Assembly (NCBI RefSeq): GCF_030247185.1
Contig: NC_080572.1
Span: 102,081,698-102,145,697 of the forward strand
Direction: 5' to 3'
Origin: Malaya genurostris
Lineage: Eukaryota; Arthropoda; Insecta; Diptera; Culicidae
Length of the DNA: 64,000 bases
Shown piece after piece: positions 22,805 through 34,923 of the stretch; the first letter of the stretch is position 1; every line of letters starts with the position of its first letter. The notes under the pieces were generated by a model that was given only the letters and a program-made list of their open reading frames with translations, was not told the DNA's origin and did not search any database. Made by a program: the position numbers and the translations under genes.

Positions 22805-25010
22805 TCATATGTTTATTTTCGGAACGGATGTGAAGAGTAAGTGCAAGAAAATGATGTTTGGGTTCGTTTCAATTTCCAAGATGGCGGCTTCCGGTTTATT
22901 GAGATTGCCTAAAACCCCTAACAATATGGGTATCTTCGGAACGGAATTGATGAGTAGATGTCGGAAAACGATGTTTGAAGTGGTTCTGAAATCCAAGATG
23001 GCGACTTCCGGTTTCTTGATATTCCTTGAAAACCCTTACAATATGGATATTTTCGGAACGGAATTGATGAGTAGATGTCAGAAAACGATGTTTGAGGTAG
23101 TTTTGAAATTCAAGATGGCGACTTCCGGTTTGTTGATATTCCTTGAAAACCCTTGCAATATGGGTATTTTCGGAACGGAATTGATGAGAAGATGTCGGAA
23201 AATTATGTTTGAAGTGGTTCTTAAATCCAAGATGGCTACTTCCGGTGTGTTGATATTCCTTGAAAACCCTTGGAATATGGGTATTTTCTGAACGGAATTG
23301 ATGAGTAGATGTCGAAAAATTATGTTTGAAGTGGTTCTCAAATCCAAGATGGCGACTTCCGGTATGTTGATATTTCTTGAAAACCCATTTAATATGGATA
23401 TTTTCGGAACGGAATTGATGAGTAGATGTCAGAAAACGATTTTTGAGGTAGTTTTGAAATTCAAGATGGCGACTTCCGATTTGCTAATATTCCTTGAAAA
23501 CCCTTACAATATGGGTATTTTCGAAACGGGGTTAATGAGTAGATGTCGGAAAATTATGTTTGAAGTGGTTCTGAAATTCAAGATGGCGACTTCCGGTTTG
23601 TTGATATTCCTTGAAAACCCATACAATATAGGTATTTTCGGAACGGAATTTATGAGTAGATGTCAGAAAACGATGTTTGAGGTAGTTTTGAAATTCAAGA
23701 TGGCGACTTCCGATTTGCTAATATTCCTTGAAAACCCTTACAATATGGGTATTTTCGAAACGGGGTTAATGAGTAGATGTCGGAAAACGATGTTTGAAGT
23801 GGTTCTGAAATCCAAGATGGCGACTTCCGGTTTCTTGATATTCCTTGAAAACCCTTACAATATGGATATTTTCGGAACGGAAGTTTACGTTATTTGGGAT
23901 TTGGTTCGTAAAAAAAGTTTACGTTATTTGGAATTTACTTCGTAAAAAAAGGTTTGTGTGATTATTGTGGAAACCGCGCATCATATGTTTATTTTCGGAA
24001 CGGATGTGAAGAGTAAATGCAAGAAAATGATGTTTGGGTTCGTTTCAATTTCCAAGATGGTGGCTTCCGGTTTATTGAGATTGCCTAAAACCCCTAACAA
24101 TATGGGTATCTTCGGAACGGAATTGATGAGTAGATGTCAGAAAACGATGTTTGAGGTAGTTTTGAAATTCAAGATGGCGACTTCCGGTTTGTTGATATTC
24201 CTTGAAAACCCTTGCAATATGGGTATTTTCGGAACGGAATTGATGAGAAGATGTCGGAAAATTATGTTTGAAGTGGTTCTTAAATCCAAGATGGCTACTT
24301 CCGGTGTGTTGATATTCCTTGAAAACCCTTGGAATATGGGTATTTTCGGAACGAAATTGATGAGTAGATGTCGAAAAATTATGTTTGAAGTGGTTCTCAA
24401 ATCCAAGATGGCGACTTCCGGTATGTTGATATTTCTTGAAAACCCATTTAATATGGATATTTTCGGAACGGAATTGATGAGTAGATGTCAGAAAACGATT
24501 TTTGAGGTAGTTTTGAAATTCAAGACGGCGACTTCCGATTTGCTAATATTCCTTGAAAACCCTTACAAAATGGGTATTTTCGAAACGGGGTTAATGAGTA
24601 GATGTCGGAGAATGATGTTTGAAGTGGTTCTGAAATCCAAGATGGCTACTTCCGGTTTGTTGATATTCCTTGAAAACCCATACAATATGGATATTTTCGG
24701 AACGGGATTGATGAGTAGATATCAGAAAATGAAGATTGAGGTGGTTCTGACATCCAATATGGTCTCATCCGGTTTCTTGAAATTCCTTGAAAACCCCTAC
24801 ATAATGGGTATTTTCAGAACGGAATTGATGAGAAGATGTTCTTAGTTCCAAGATGGCAACTTCCGGTTTCTTGATATTCCTTGAAAACCCTTACAATATG
24901 GGTACTTTCGGAAAGAGATTTAAAAGTAGACGTCGAAAAATTATATTTGAGGTGGTCTTGAAATGCAAAACAGTGACTTCCGGTTGATTATTATCTTTTG
25001 AAAGTTTTTG
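22805..25010 (+). repeat. 117-bp satellite array, forward, with higher-order copy
   Basis: Roughly 18 units of 117 bp (for example unit starts at 22944, 23061 and 23178), each with AAGATGGCGACTTCCGG and a CTTGAAAACCC-type block. Because 117 is divisible by three, the same 39-codon frame stays open across units (170-295 codons before a stop). A segment near 22781 repeats at 23957, 1,176 bp on, including the TTTACG flank, so part of the array was duplicated as a block. Unit differences are often amino-acid changing, which argues against a selected protein. Confidence 0.85.
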
Positions 25011-25039
25011 CCATTTTCCTTTAACTCTTTATTCCTTTA

Positions 25040-26265
25040 AAACACTATACCGTTCCGAAAATACCCATATTGTATGGGTTTTCAAGGAATATTAACAAAC
25101 CAGAAGCCACCATCTTGAATGTCAAAACTACCTCAAACATTATTTTCTGACATCTACTCATCAATTCCGTTCCAAAAATACCTATATTGTATGGGTTTTC
25201 AAGGAATATCAACAAACCGGAAGTCGCCATATTGGATTTCAGAACCACCTCAAACATCATTTCCGGTCATCTACTCATTAACCCCGTTCCGAAAATACCC
25301 ATATTGTAAGGGTTTTCGAGGAATATTAACATATTGGAAGTCGCCATCTTGAATTTCAAAACTACCTCAAACATCGTTTTCTGACATCTACTCATCAATT
25401 CCGTTCCGAAAATACCTATATTGTATGGGTTTTCAAGGAATATCAACAAACCGGAAGTCGCCATCTTGGATTTCGGAACCACTTCAAACATAATTTTCCG
25501 ACATCTACTCATTAACCCCGTTTCGAAAATACCCATATTGTAAGGGTTTTCAAGGAATATTAGCAAATCGGAAGTCGCCATCTTGAATTTCAAAACTACC
25601 TCAAACATCGTTTTCTGACATCTACTCATCAATTCCGTTCCGAAAATATCCATATTGTATGAGTTTTCAAGGAATATCAACACACCGGAAGTCGCCATCT
25701 TGGATTTGAGAACCACTTCAAACATAATTTTTCGACATCTACTCATCAATTCTGTTCAGAAAATATCCATATTGCAAGGGTTTTCAAGGAATATCAACAC
25801 ACCGGAAGTCGCCATCTTGGATTTAAGAACCACTTCAAACATAATTTTCCGACATCTTCTCATCAGTTCCGTTCCGAAAATACCCATATTGCAAGGGTTT
25901 TCAAGGAATATCGATAAACCGGAAGTCGACATTTTGGATTTCAGAACCACCTCAAACATCATTTTCCGACATCTACTCATTAAACCCGTTCCGGAAATAC
26001 CCATATTATATAGGTTTTCAAAGAATATCAACAAACCGGAAGTCGCCATCTTGAATTTCAAAACTACCTCAAACATCGTTTTCTGACATCTACTCATCAA
26101 TTCTGTTCCGAAAATACCCATATTGTATGGGTTTTCAAGGAATATCAATCAACCGGAAGTCGAAATCTTGGATTTCCAAAATACCTCAAACATCATTTTC
26201 CAGAATCTACTCTTTAAACCCGTTCCAAAAATACCTATATTGTAGTAGTTTCCATGGAGTCGGAA
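25040..26265 (-). repeat. 117-bp satellite array, reversed
   Basis: About ten units of the same 117-bp repeat in the opposite orientation (CCGGAAGTCGCCATCTTG core, GAAAATACCCATATTG motif). The minus strand carries the same open 39-codon frame. With the forward array it can form a stem of more than 1 kb. Confidence 0.85.
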
Positions 26266-26441
26266 ATCGCTTTCGATGAATGACAAAACCTCTTTTTACG
26301 AAGTAGGTTCGTAAAAAAAGTTTACGTTATTTGGGATTTGGTTCGTAAAAAAAGTTTACGTTATTTGGGATTTGGTTCGTAAAAAGAGGTACGTAAAAAG
26401 AGGTTACGTATAAAAAGTGTTCGTAAACGGAGGTTTGGGTG

Positions 26442-27069
26442 TATTAAAAGAGCATTTCCCAAAGATACAAAATTGACTATGTTCCATGATTTTGGAAAAG
26501 TCTCATTGACACGCGTTGTCCTTAGTTATAAATTCCTGTAGGATTGCTGTTATTACTAATTTTCACACCCCTCAGCAGGGGATCAAGGATTTCAGATGTA
26601 GATCATGTCATGTCTTATCTTGATCATATGTGATTTTCCTCCACCAAGATCGAAGCTGATCGAATCATCCAATGATTGAACTTACATGAATCAAGAATCA
26701 GTTTAGTTCAAAATCACTACCGATTTTGTGTGACGGAAGATCCGTTCCGAGTTTGGTCGATGTGATTTAAAGTGATCTTTATTGAGAAAGATCACAAGCG
26801 ATCTTCTTCGGCCGTGATCTCGATTTGATGAGGTTTTAAACTTTATTTTTTCAGCTCTGTATGCTACGCTAAGGAAATATTATTTCTTAGCTAAAGAAAT
26901 AATATATCTCTGTACCCCTGAGAGAATTATAACAGATGATTAAATGTTTCATCAATTCCAATCAAATACTATTTTGAGTTCGTGACATGTGACATAGGGG
27001 GGACCCCCCTTTGCTGCTGTGACGATTTGTGACAAATGGGGGGTGGGGAGTCAAAAATTGTCAAAAAAA
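26442..27069. other. Right body of the TTA-flanked element
   Basis: Non-coding. A small hairpin (ATATTATTTCTT around AGCT, then its reverse) lies near 26878-26908. Runs of G and C at 26995-27050 mirror the G-rich run beside the left end. GATCACAAGCGATC-type motifs occur near 26790. Confidence 0.4.
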
Positions 27070-27399
27070 GCGTGACGTCTTTTATGGACAGCCCCTTAAG
27101 CAGCTCGTTGAACATTTTCGCAGTAACATGATCAATGTACCTTGATTTGAAAAATTATAAAAAAATTGAAGTGAAAAAAATTTTGTGTTCGAAGGACACT
27201 TACAAACATGTTTTCATTCTTTCGTTTTATTGCACAGATAATTATTACTCTATTTTCTCATCACCACTCATCAGTATCGTCAGTGTCTTCTGCTGACAGT
27301 GATTCGTCTACGACAGATTCATAAAATAATTTGAACTGTTCTTCAAACCAGAAATACGACTTGTGAAATAAATTGGTATATCAATCGATTTTCATCAAC

Positions 27400-27950
27400 C
27401 GCAATCAGCCTGCTTTCGGTATGCCAAAGAAAGTTTAACCAGAACTAAGACGTTTGATATAAATTGGGGTAAAACGGATTGAACAGGCTACTACTGTCAT
27501 TCCCGTTGTGTTATATTGGATCACAGATATTTTGCACGTAATATGAACTAATATTGATAAATCGTATTGGATCTGCTTTTGAATTGTAGATCATATTTCC
27601 ATTAAATATTATAACTAGAAATGAAATGGGGTAAAACGGTACAACGAGTTTTCTGCTGTCATTTAAACGATATGCAATCGATTTGTTAGACTTTTTTACA
27701 TCAGAAACACTATTCGTTCTTATGCAAGGTCTTCGGTTTTATCTTATATAGTTAAGCTTGAATACAAAGCAGTATAAAAAGGGAACTTGAGGTGAAATGA
27801 ACATGATAGCGTTTCGTGCGGTTCTTCTAAATACATATAATCGAATTTACTGATCATTTTACACAAAAAAGTGATTTTGGTTAGCTGTATCATACATCCA
27901 AAAAAATCGTCGCGTTTTTGGTCCATTTTTCCCCACTGTGCAATGTTTGA
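27400..27950 (-). repeat. Right arm of the 9-kb palindrome
   Basis: Inverse of parts of 20295-21160. CAGCCTGCTTTCGGTATGCC, TATAAATTGGGGTAAAACGG and CGCGTTTTTGGTCC followed by TTTTTCCCCACT match the left arm in reverse. The arm is followed by a 117-bp satellite unit at 27950-28060. Confidence 0.65.
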
Positions 27951-28139
27951 GGTGGATCCCAAAATACCTCAAACAGCATTTTCCACAATTTGCTATTTAA
28001 ACCCGTTCCAAAATTACCCATATTGTATTAGTTTCCATGGAATATAATTGAGACGCAAATCGTTTTCATTGCATGCGAAACATTTTTTTACGAAGAAGGT
28101 TTGTAAAAAATGTTTGCATTATTTGTGATTTGGTTCATA

Positions 28140-29050
28140 ACAGATCGGCTGAAACGTTCGTATCGTTTCTATGAGAGGGCGCCACTAGAATTGAATCCAT
28201 ACCATTTTCAGTTAGTACCAACCTTCAAAAGACACGTGTATAAATTTGACAGCTGTCTGATTATTAGTTTGTGAGATATTGCATTTTGAGTGAAGCTACT
28301 TTTGTTATTGTGAAAAAAAATGGAAAAAAAGGAATTTAGTGTGTTGATGAAACACTACTTTTTGATGAAAAAAAGTGCCGCCGATACCAAAAAATGACTT
28401 GATGAGTGTTATCCAGACTCTGCACCGGGCGAAGCAACAATTCGTAAGTGGTTTGCAAAATTTCGTACTGGTCATATGAGCACCGAAGACGATGAACGCA
28501 GTGGACGTCCAAAAGAGGCTGTTACCGATGAAAACGTGAAAAAAAATCCACAAAATGATTTTCAATGACCGTAAAGTGAAGTTGATCGAGATAGCTGACA
28601 CCCTAAAGATATCAAAGGAACGTGTTGGACATATTATTCACGAATATTTGAATATGAGAAAGCTTTGTGCAAAATGGGTGCCGCGTGAGCTCACAATCGA
28701 TCAAAAACAACAACGAAAAACCATGCTGAAATTGAACGAATTGGGCTTCGAATTGCTCCCTCATCCACCGTGTTCTCCAGATTTGGCCCCCAGTGACTTT
28801 TTCCTGTTCTCAGACCTCAAGAGAATGCTCGCTGGTAAAAAATTTAGAAGCAATGAAGAGGTAATCGCTGAAACTGAGGCCTATTTTGAGGCAAAGGACA
28901 AATCGTACTACAAAAATAATATCGAAAAGTTGGATGATCGCTATAATCGCTGTATCGCTTCTGATGGCAATTATGTTGAATAATAAAAACGAATTTTGGC
29001 AAAAAAATGTGTGTTTCTATTAAACGATACGAACTTTTCAGCCGAACTGT
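28140..29050 (+). mobile_element. Mariner element (copy A), internally deleted
   Basis: The ends start ACAGATCGGCTGAAACGTTC (28140) and mirror this at 29050, with two mismatches over about 30 bp. TA flanks lie at 28138-28139 and 29051-29052. Length is 911 bp. It belongs to the same family as 59065-59965 and is inserted in the right subterminal repeat of family N copy 2. Confidence 0.9.
28320..28983 (+). pseudogene. Mariner transposase copy A, core deleted
   Basis: The ATG at 28320 opens MEKKEFSVLMKHYFLMKK. A TGA replaces the Trp codon after DTKK. The N-terminal DNA-binding half (RKWFAKFRTGHMSTEDDER, then SGRPKEAV) is present. One extra A in a poly-A run near 28540 shifts the frame into the second helix-turn-helix (VKLIEIADTLKISKERVGH). 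After WVPRELTIDQKQQ the core with the first two catalytic Asp residues is missing. KTMLKLNELGFELLPHPP and SPDLAPSDFFLF carry the third Asp. The C-terminus to the stop at 28983 is intact. Confidence 0.9.
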
Positions 29051-29113
29051 TAAAAAGCACAACGTAAAAAGAGGTAATGTAAAAAAAAGCGTTAGTAAAC
29101 GGAGGTTTGGATT

Positions 29114-32100
29114 TATTTCAAAATTATACTTTTTACAGATAGAAGTACATGTATTTAAACTTAATTTAAATCATTCTTCTTGTTTTCGAAATATGGTGGC
29201 TCGTAAAACAGTTGCTCAAACTCGTTCGATCTGTTGGTGAGAGTCATCATTCTTTGATAACCAATCATCGGTAAGCAAAAAGCAGAGCAGTTTCGTATTC
29301 TGTATCAAATTGGCTATGGTCAGAACTAGAAAGTAAAAGTTCGGATACAAATACCTGAAACCCGACCATCTCTAGCGTGGAGCTTTTTTATTTTTGTTTG
29401 GTAATTTAAACCGTTTCATATAATCTATAGAAGTCTTAATTGGTGTACTTTATCTATTTAATAGAGCATTCGGATTGTTTCAACACGTCACTATACCCAA
29501 GTATCACTTTTAATATCAGTAAACACTTGTATCTGTTGTCAATGCAACATCATAAATCTTGTACTAAAACTCTAAGCTCCACGAAAGCCTACTGAAAATA
29601 GCTATAAAAGCATATTGCTGACAAATGGATAATACTTGATGCGTTAAACGCGTTGAATCTTTTTCGATATGATTCGAAATTTAAGAAAATTTTGAAATCA
29701 GCCTTACGATCCACATTGAATTAATTCGGTTGGAATGATTTCCGCAATGAATAAGCTGTCATTATTTTTCTTGAATATACACATATTCATGTGTATCATG
29801 TCGGTTCTGAGTGCAATCAGTAAGAATATCAGATTATAATTAGGAGGCTTCATCTGAAAGTGAAAACTTCATGCGCTTTTATATTTACCGTTAAAATGTA
29901 GACAAAAAAAAGAATTATAACTAATCGCCCTAAAATACATGCGGTTTTTGTGAAAGTTTAAAAGATTTATAAAAAATATTTTTTGTGATTCGTCATTTTT
30001 CTATAAATTTGTTTTGTTGCGTCAAAACTTGTGTATATGTTCTAAAAACGATCAAAAATGATCATTTTTGAATATCGAAGTTAATTTGATGTCAATAAAT
30101 ACTACGGTATAAAACATCAAAATTTTCTTTACTGCAAATTACACTTAACATAAGAAGTAATAAATCAAATACAAAAAATGTGTCAAAAATGTATTCTAGA
30201 ACCATCAAATTTTCCCTGAGTGAAACTGTCATTTAATGAACACGAACACACAAAACTAGATTTATGAAAGAATTGAACTGATAATAATGTTTTAAAGAGC
30301 ATGTTTGAAATCAATATTAATGGTGCATGCATGGTTTTATTCTAGTACAATCTGTTTTATTTTTAGTTGTGGTTTAGTCAGATGTTAGTCCGGGTAAAAG
30401 GTTTTATAGAAGCTTTAAAAACTAAAAACTGTCATATTACTTTTCAAAAGAGACACTTATTATAGTTGTCATAAAACTTGTAGCAGATCAAACTTGCAGA
30501 ATCAATTACAAAACTCTCAAAATTATAGTCAGAACTATAAGGCATTCGAATTGTTACTCAGAAAATGAATCAACTATTGTGCCTAAATCTTATTCACTAT
30601 TCACTCGTTTATACAGTAGCAATCAATTTCAAAATATTAATTTAGTTTCCACGAATAAGACTTTTCAAACAACAAACTACCGGTTCCTTTAGGGTTTGTT
30701 TTGATTTCCGCCATTTAATTTAAAAACTAAAATAATCGAGGAAAAACTTTGCCATCAACTAATTTTTGTTTAGAATTTTTTTATTCAAATTATTTCTATG
30801 AAATACAATATTATGCATTCCATCGAGTCCCACCAGAGAACAGCAAACAGGAAACTAAAACACCCTACAGTCAACAAATAATAATAGAATATACCACCAA
30901 TTTCCCATCAATTGAACTCTAATCCAAATAATCAACATGACCCCGTAAATCCAACGGCAAAGTATGCAGCGACTACATCAGCGCCACCGCCGTGTAAAAT
31001 TCCGACCAGCATCGCATGGCGAAAGGGAATATGAAATTTCAATTTGATCGCATACATTGAATTTTAATTTTCAATTCACCCGAACTATTCATTCACCATT
31101 TGTCGATCGGATACCGGAATGCCAAACCGAATGTGGAGCAATTCATTTAAATTAGTCAAATTGTTTGTTTATTGAAATGAGTTCTGCGTTAGTTTGGTCC
31201 TTTATCAGTCAGAATTTGGCAGTGCGGTAATGCGGGTCTGCGTGTGTATGTTTGCTCCCAAACCAAACCGGAGTTCGGTGTACTGAATTTCGGTAGATCT
31301 GCGAGATCAGAAACTTTTAGGCTCGTAAGTGGCTATCAATTTTGGTTGGGTGGTGGAATTTTATCGCTCTATTTGCATACGATTAAATTGGTTGTGCCAT
31401 TTACTCGCAAACGAGAAAAAGTTCAAACTGCATGAACTCGTTCGCGAACTGTTTTATTGATGTGTATAAGTTTTAATTAGATAGGTTCAGCTGGTAGCGA
31501 AACGCAGAAGCCAATACGAGAGATTTAATTTAATTGTGCAACTCGAATTATAGGGCAGCTGATAGCATTGTTTGCGAAGAACTTAGCTCAGGTTTGTTTC
31601 TTTGAAATCTATGCACTATTTGATTTTGTAATATTTGCTTTTGAACAGAAATCTTATCAATAAGATCGCATTTTCACCATTTAATCTACACACCTAGAAA
31701 AAATCGTGTAAATTTACGTCTTCAGAGATCGACATATATCGATTACAGCAAATCTGACTTATTTTTAATGCATTCGACATATTTTAAGGTGCTAAAACAT
31801 GAAAATTTACACGTTTGCTTGAAAGGCGAGGTATGTTTGATGTCGTTTCACGGATTACATTCTTATGAATTGTGTGGATTTGCATCATCTGTAAATTTCA
31901 TAATTTTTGGCTGTGTACTTGAGTAGCATAAAAATGCCCAACATTGCCAATAAATACACAGATAAAAATATGTTGTGAATTTACATCAATTTACATGCAC
32001 ATATTTGGAGCAGGCTATGGAATGGAAAGTTACTATACAGTTCTAAGCATTTTTTTTAAATATACAGTCTTGTTCATTGAAAAATCGATGCAATCCAATT

Positions 32101-34764
32101 TAATTTTTCAAATTTTCCATTCAACTTATGTCTATTCCATCATACTATTGATTTACATGTCGTGTAATTTTCAAGACACACGATGTTGCATTTCAAGATC
32201 TTTATTTATGAAACATTTTTTTCAACATTCGAACTATAATGAAATCTTGAAGCCATATTTTCTGATACTCAATTTCATTATCGTCTGCAAAACTGAAGAA
32301 ATAAACTAACATTCTGTCAATTTAATGATAAAGAATAGTGAAACCAAAAATGTACATTGTCGTCGCAAAAATGAGGGTATTTTTTTAATTCTTTCAAATA
32401 TTTTTAAAGTAATTAGAGTGGAGGTCACAAAAATTACTCACTTTACTTACAATTAAAATTCCACACAAACTTCTTCAAGGTACACGCCGGCCCAAGGCTG
32501 CCGACTCTGCCGTATTTTGTTAATATCTTCTAGTACTTAACCCAAGTAGCATGTTAAGTTGCTGTACTGTATTTTTCTACTGATTGTGCAATTTATCAAG
32601 TTAGTTTCTATCACTATTCTAGTAACTGTTGTGTTATGGAAAAAGCGCAATTTTTCTGTGTTGTGCCACATACTTTCAAGTTCATCCGTTATAACGAACA
32701 TTTATTCACAACGATTGTGCAACTGATACAAAAACTCATGCGTTGATCCCATCGAAAAGGCAGTAATAAAATCAACGAAAAAACAATTGTGAAACTCGTG
32801 AGAATTACTACGTAATGTAAACAAGAAATGGAATGACGTTTACAAAAACATGCAAACTTACAACTGCTCTCAACACAAACATGGATCTTGTTAGATAATC
32901 TGCACATGAAAAATTATAATGCAACATACTGTAGAATTGATCTTTTCTGTTTTTGTAAATGAAAAATCGACAACGAACTGCATTTTTATGGTGGAACATG
33001 TTTTCGTACACCCGAAATTTTCAAGCGCCTTTGAATTAACGTGTTTTGATGATTGTGCACCAATTTCTGTGAAAATAACAGTCTATTATTTTTAATTAGG
33101 ATCATTGGAATGGTGTTTAAAATACGTGTATTCAAACATTCTTTAAAATTCTCAGACGATTTTGATCAAACTAATGTGTAATTAAACCTGAAAAATCTCG
33201 AAATGAATTTTTCTTGAATATTTTCCAATATGGCATCGATGGTAACAGTGAGTTGAATAGAAAATGGTTCACCCAACGTAATGACATATATTATCTAAAT
33301 AACAGGACACATTAACATGTTAATATTTCGGAAAGAAATTCTTTACATTTTGTTTTTTTTTTTTATCAGTTTAAATCTTCTAGTTGAATTAAACAACAAT
33401 ACAGTATAGTCATTTATCTTAGAGGGCCCGACTTTTAAAATACGCACTGTAGGTATTATTTTGACAATTCCGTGTGCTGGAGTTGCAAAAATAATTAGCA
33501 CAAGCGGTAATATTAAACTGTGGGAGTAACTATGATGACATTAACTTTTCGTTCAATATCTTTAAAAAGTGATGTCAGGTCTGCTTTTTTCCGTGAGATG
33601 AAAACCAAATACAAATTATCAGATTGATTTTTATTTTCATTGCATATATAACGCTGTATTCCTGCAACTTTTTTGATAATAATCTCATGTCTGCAAGTTT
33701 TGCGTTCAATTCAAACAGATAAATCTTGCACAACTTTTTGGCAAGTTTTGAATTTTATATCATTGTTTTTCTAAAACTGAACTGAGCACACTGATCTTAA
33801 AATTCATGAGGCTGCCAAAACAATGCGGACTCTGCACAAATATATTTTTTGCCGCAAGGTTATCAATTCGGTTTAGCGTTTTTTGCCTTGCGGAGAGCAT
33901 CAATCATTTCAATAATTTTTCTTCCAGAGATTGATAGCAATTTCGACGTATATTGTGTCCGGTACAATTAGTTTTTGATAAGTTGCACAATTTTTATAGT
34001 TACTCCCGTTTTACATGACGATGTGAAATTTCTTGTAGAGCTTCTAGTGAAACATTAACAAGTTGGTGATTTACTGCACAATTGTTTTAGATGTACTTGA
34101 AGTTGTTCTACAGTGATTTTTCGGTAGTATTATGAAACTTAACAGTGATAAGTTGCACAACAAATTTTAATATATATTTCTAAACATATCTAACATAAAT
34201 AACATTTCTAAATCAATTTTAAAACATTTTAAAAGTTTAATAAGTTACATTTGCTACTTATGAAATACTTGGAAATGAGGAAAACTACTCATGACGTAAA
34301 TTAAGCATGCCGAAAACGTTGTTGAACGACATATTGCACGAAATATTCGTTCAATTTGCTGTAACGGTTTGTTGTTGTTTTTTATCTTGCAAAAATAATG
34401 CGAAAATTAAGTGTTGCCTTTCCATAGAAAGAAAATTTGTTGTTATTCTACGTGAAGTAGAAGTATTGTGCAGGTATGTATTGTTAGTTTAAATAAATAA
34501 GTGGAAAAAACTTCACAAATTCTGCAGTAAAACTAGTCCAACTCCTCATGTTAAAAATGGCTCAACACTGGACCTCTGTCTGCCGAGTTTGTTGAACGAA
34601 AAAAATGGCATTCGGTTCAACGGTCTGTTTCAAAATCGGCAAACGAAGGTCCCGTGTTGGCCTCCCGTTGAACGATTGATTGGACTTTCATTGGACCAAT
34701 GATCCAACGTATTGGACCAATGAAGGACCACCGTTGAACGTTTTTTTCTAATTGAGTTATCTAA
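29114..34764. other. Long AT-rich region without recognised genes
   Basis: I see no transposase, polymerase or host protein motif. 30820-31560 is more even in composition and less repetitive, as in low-copy host DNA. A CCCAAGGCTGCCGACTCTGC motif at about 32491 recurs near 56091 and, reversed, near 53415. A CGTGTAAATTTAC block at 31704 has an inverted partner near 31803. The frame at 31944-32309 is AT-driven. Around 34550-34735 GTTGAACG and TTGGACCAATG motifs repeat in both orientations. Confidence 0.45.
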
Positions 34765-34923
34765 CTTAGGTTGATGTCAGAGAGAGCGCGGAACGCGGAT
34801 CGAAGCGAAGCGATTCAATGCGATGTACTGTTACTCTGACAGGTTTGCTTTGATCAAATGCAACTAGATAGCACGCGCGCCTCGACGCTTCGCGTGACGC
34901 TTTCACTCTGACAGCAGCCTTAG
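34765..34923. mobile_element. Small MITE with TTAGGTTGATGTCAGAG-type ends
   Basis: The left end (TTAGGTTGATGTCAGAGAGA) and the reverse of the right end (TAAGGCTGCTGTCAGAGTGA) match in 16 of 19 aligned bases. The 159-bp interior is GC-richer and palindromic, with GCGAAGCGATT- and CGCTTCGCG-type motifs. No coding capacity. The target duplication is unclear. Confidence 0.6.

Larger units (their letters stand above)
22645..26441. mobile_element. Family N copy 3, filled with satellite arrays
   Basis: The ends CAACGAAACCTCCATTCACG (22645) and the reverse complement of CACCCAAACCTCCGTTTACG (ending 26441) are flanked by TA (22643-22644, 26442-26443). Next inside are repeated TTTACGTTATTTGG blocks (22695-22770 and 26310-26400). 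The core consists of two 117-bp satellite arrays facing each other, with the switch near 25020-25045. The whole reads as a very long imperfect palindrome. It lies inside the TTA-flanked element. Confidence 0.7.
21310..27095. mobile_element. Element with 26-bp perfect inverted ends and TTA flanks
   Basis: The left end starts GGGGCTGTCCATAAAAGACG (21310). The right end, finishing 27095, is its exact reverse complement over 26 bp. TTA precedes the left end (21307-21309) and follows the right end (27096-27098). Three-base TTA/TAA duplications with GG-starting ends are usual for PIF/Harbinger elements, so I infer that superfamily. Each end continues into runs of G (left) or their inverse (right). 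There is no transposase, and most of the 5.8 kb is the nested family N copy 3. Confidence 0.6.
19980..29113. mobile_element. 9-kb nested palindromic element (family N, copy 2)
   Basis: The left end CATCCGAAACTCCGTTTA (19980) and right end TAAACGGAGGTTTGGATT (ending 29113) are inverted. TA lies outside each (19978-19979, 29114-29115). Inside each end come GTAAAA...TTTACG subrepeats and one 117-bp satellite unit, then arms of roughly 1 kb that are inverted copies (20295-21160 against 27400-27950). The middle holds a TTA-flanked element (21310-27095), which itself holds family N copy 3. A mariner (28140-29050) sits in the right arm. No family N transposase is present. Confidence 0.65.

Noticed and set aside
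22782..24845. Open frames of 170-295 codons as repeat-protein genes
   Set aside because: They are created by a 117-bp satellite whose length is divisible by three; the reverse strand is equally open, unit variation is largely amino-acid changing, and no start context or flanking exon is seen.
22805..26265. CRISPR-like array
   Set aside because: Units are contiguous 117-bp satellites without unique spacers, in eukaryotic context, with no cas genes.
31944..32309. 121-codon frame as a membrane protein gene
   Set aside because: AT-driven hydrophobic translation with no family motif, no supporting neighbours and no splice structure.
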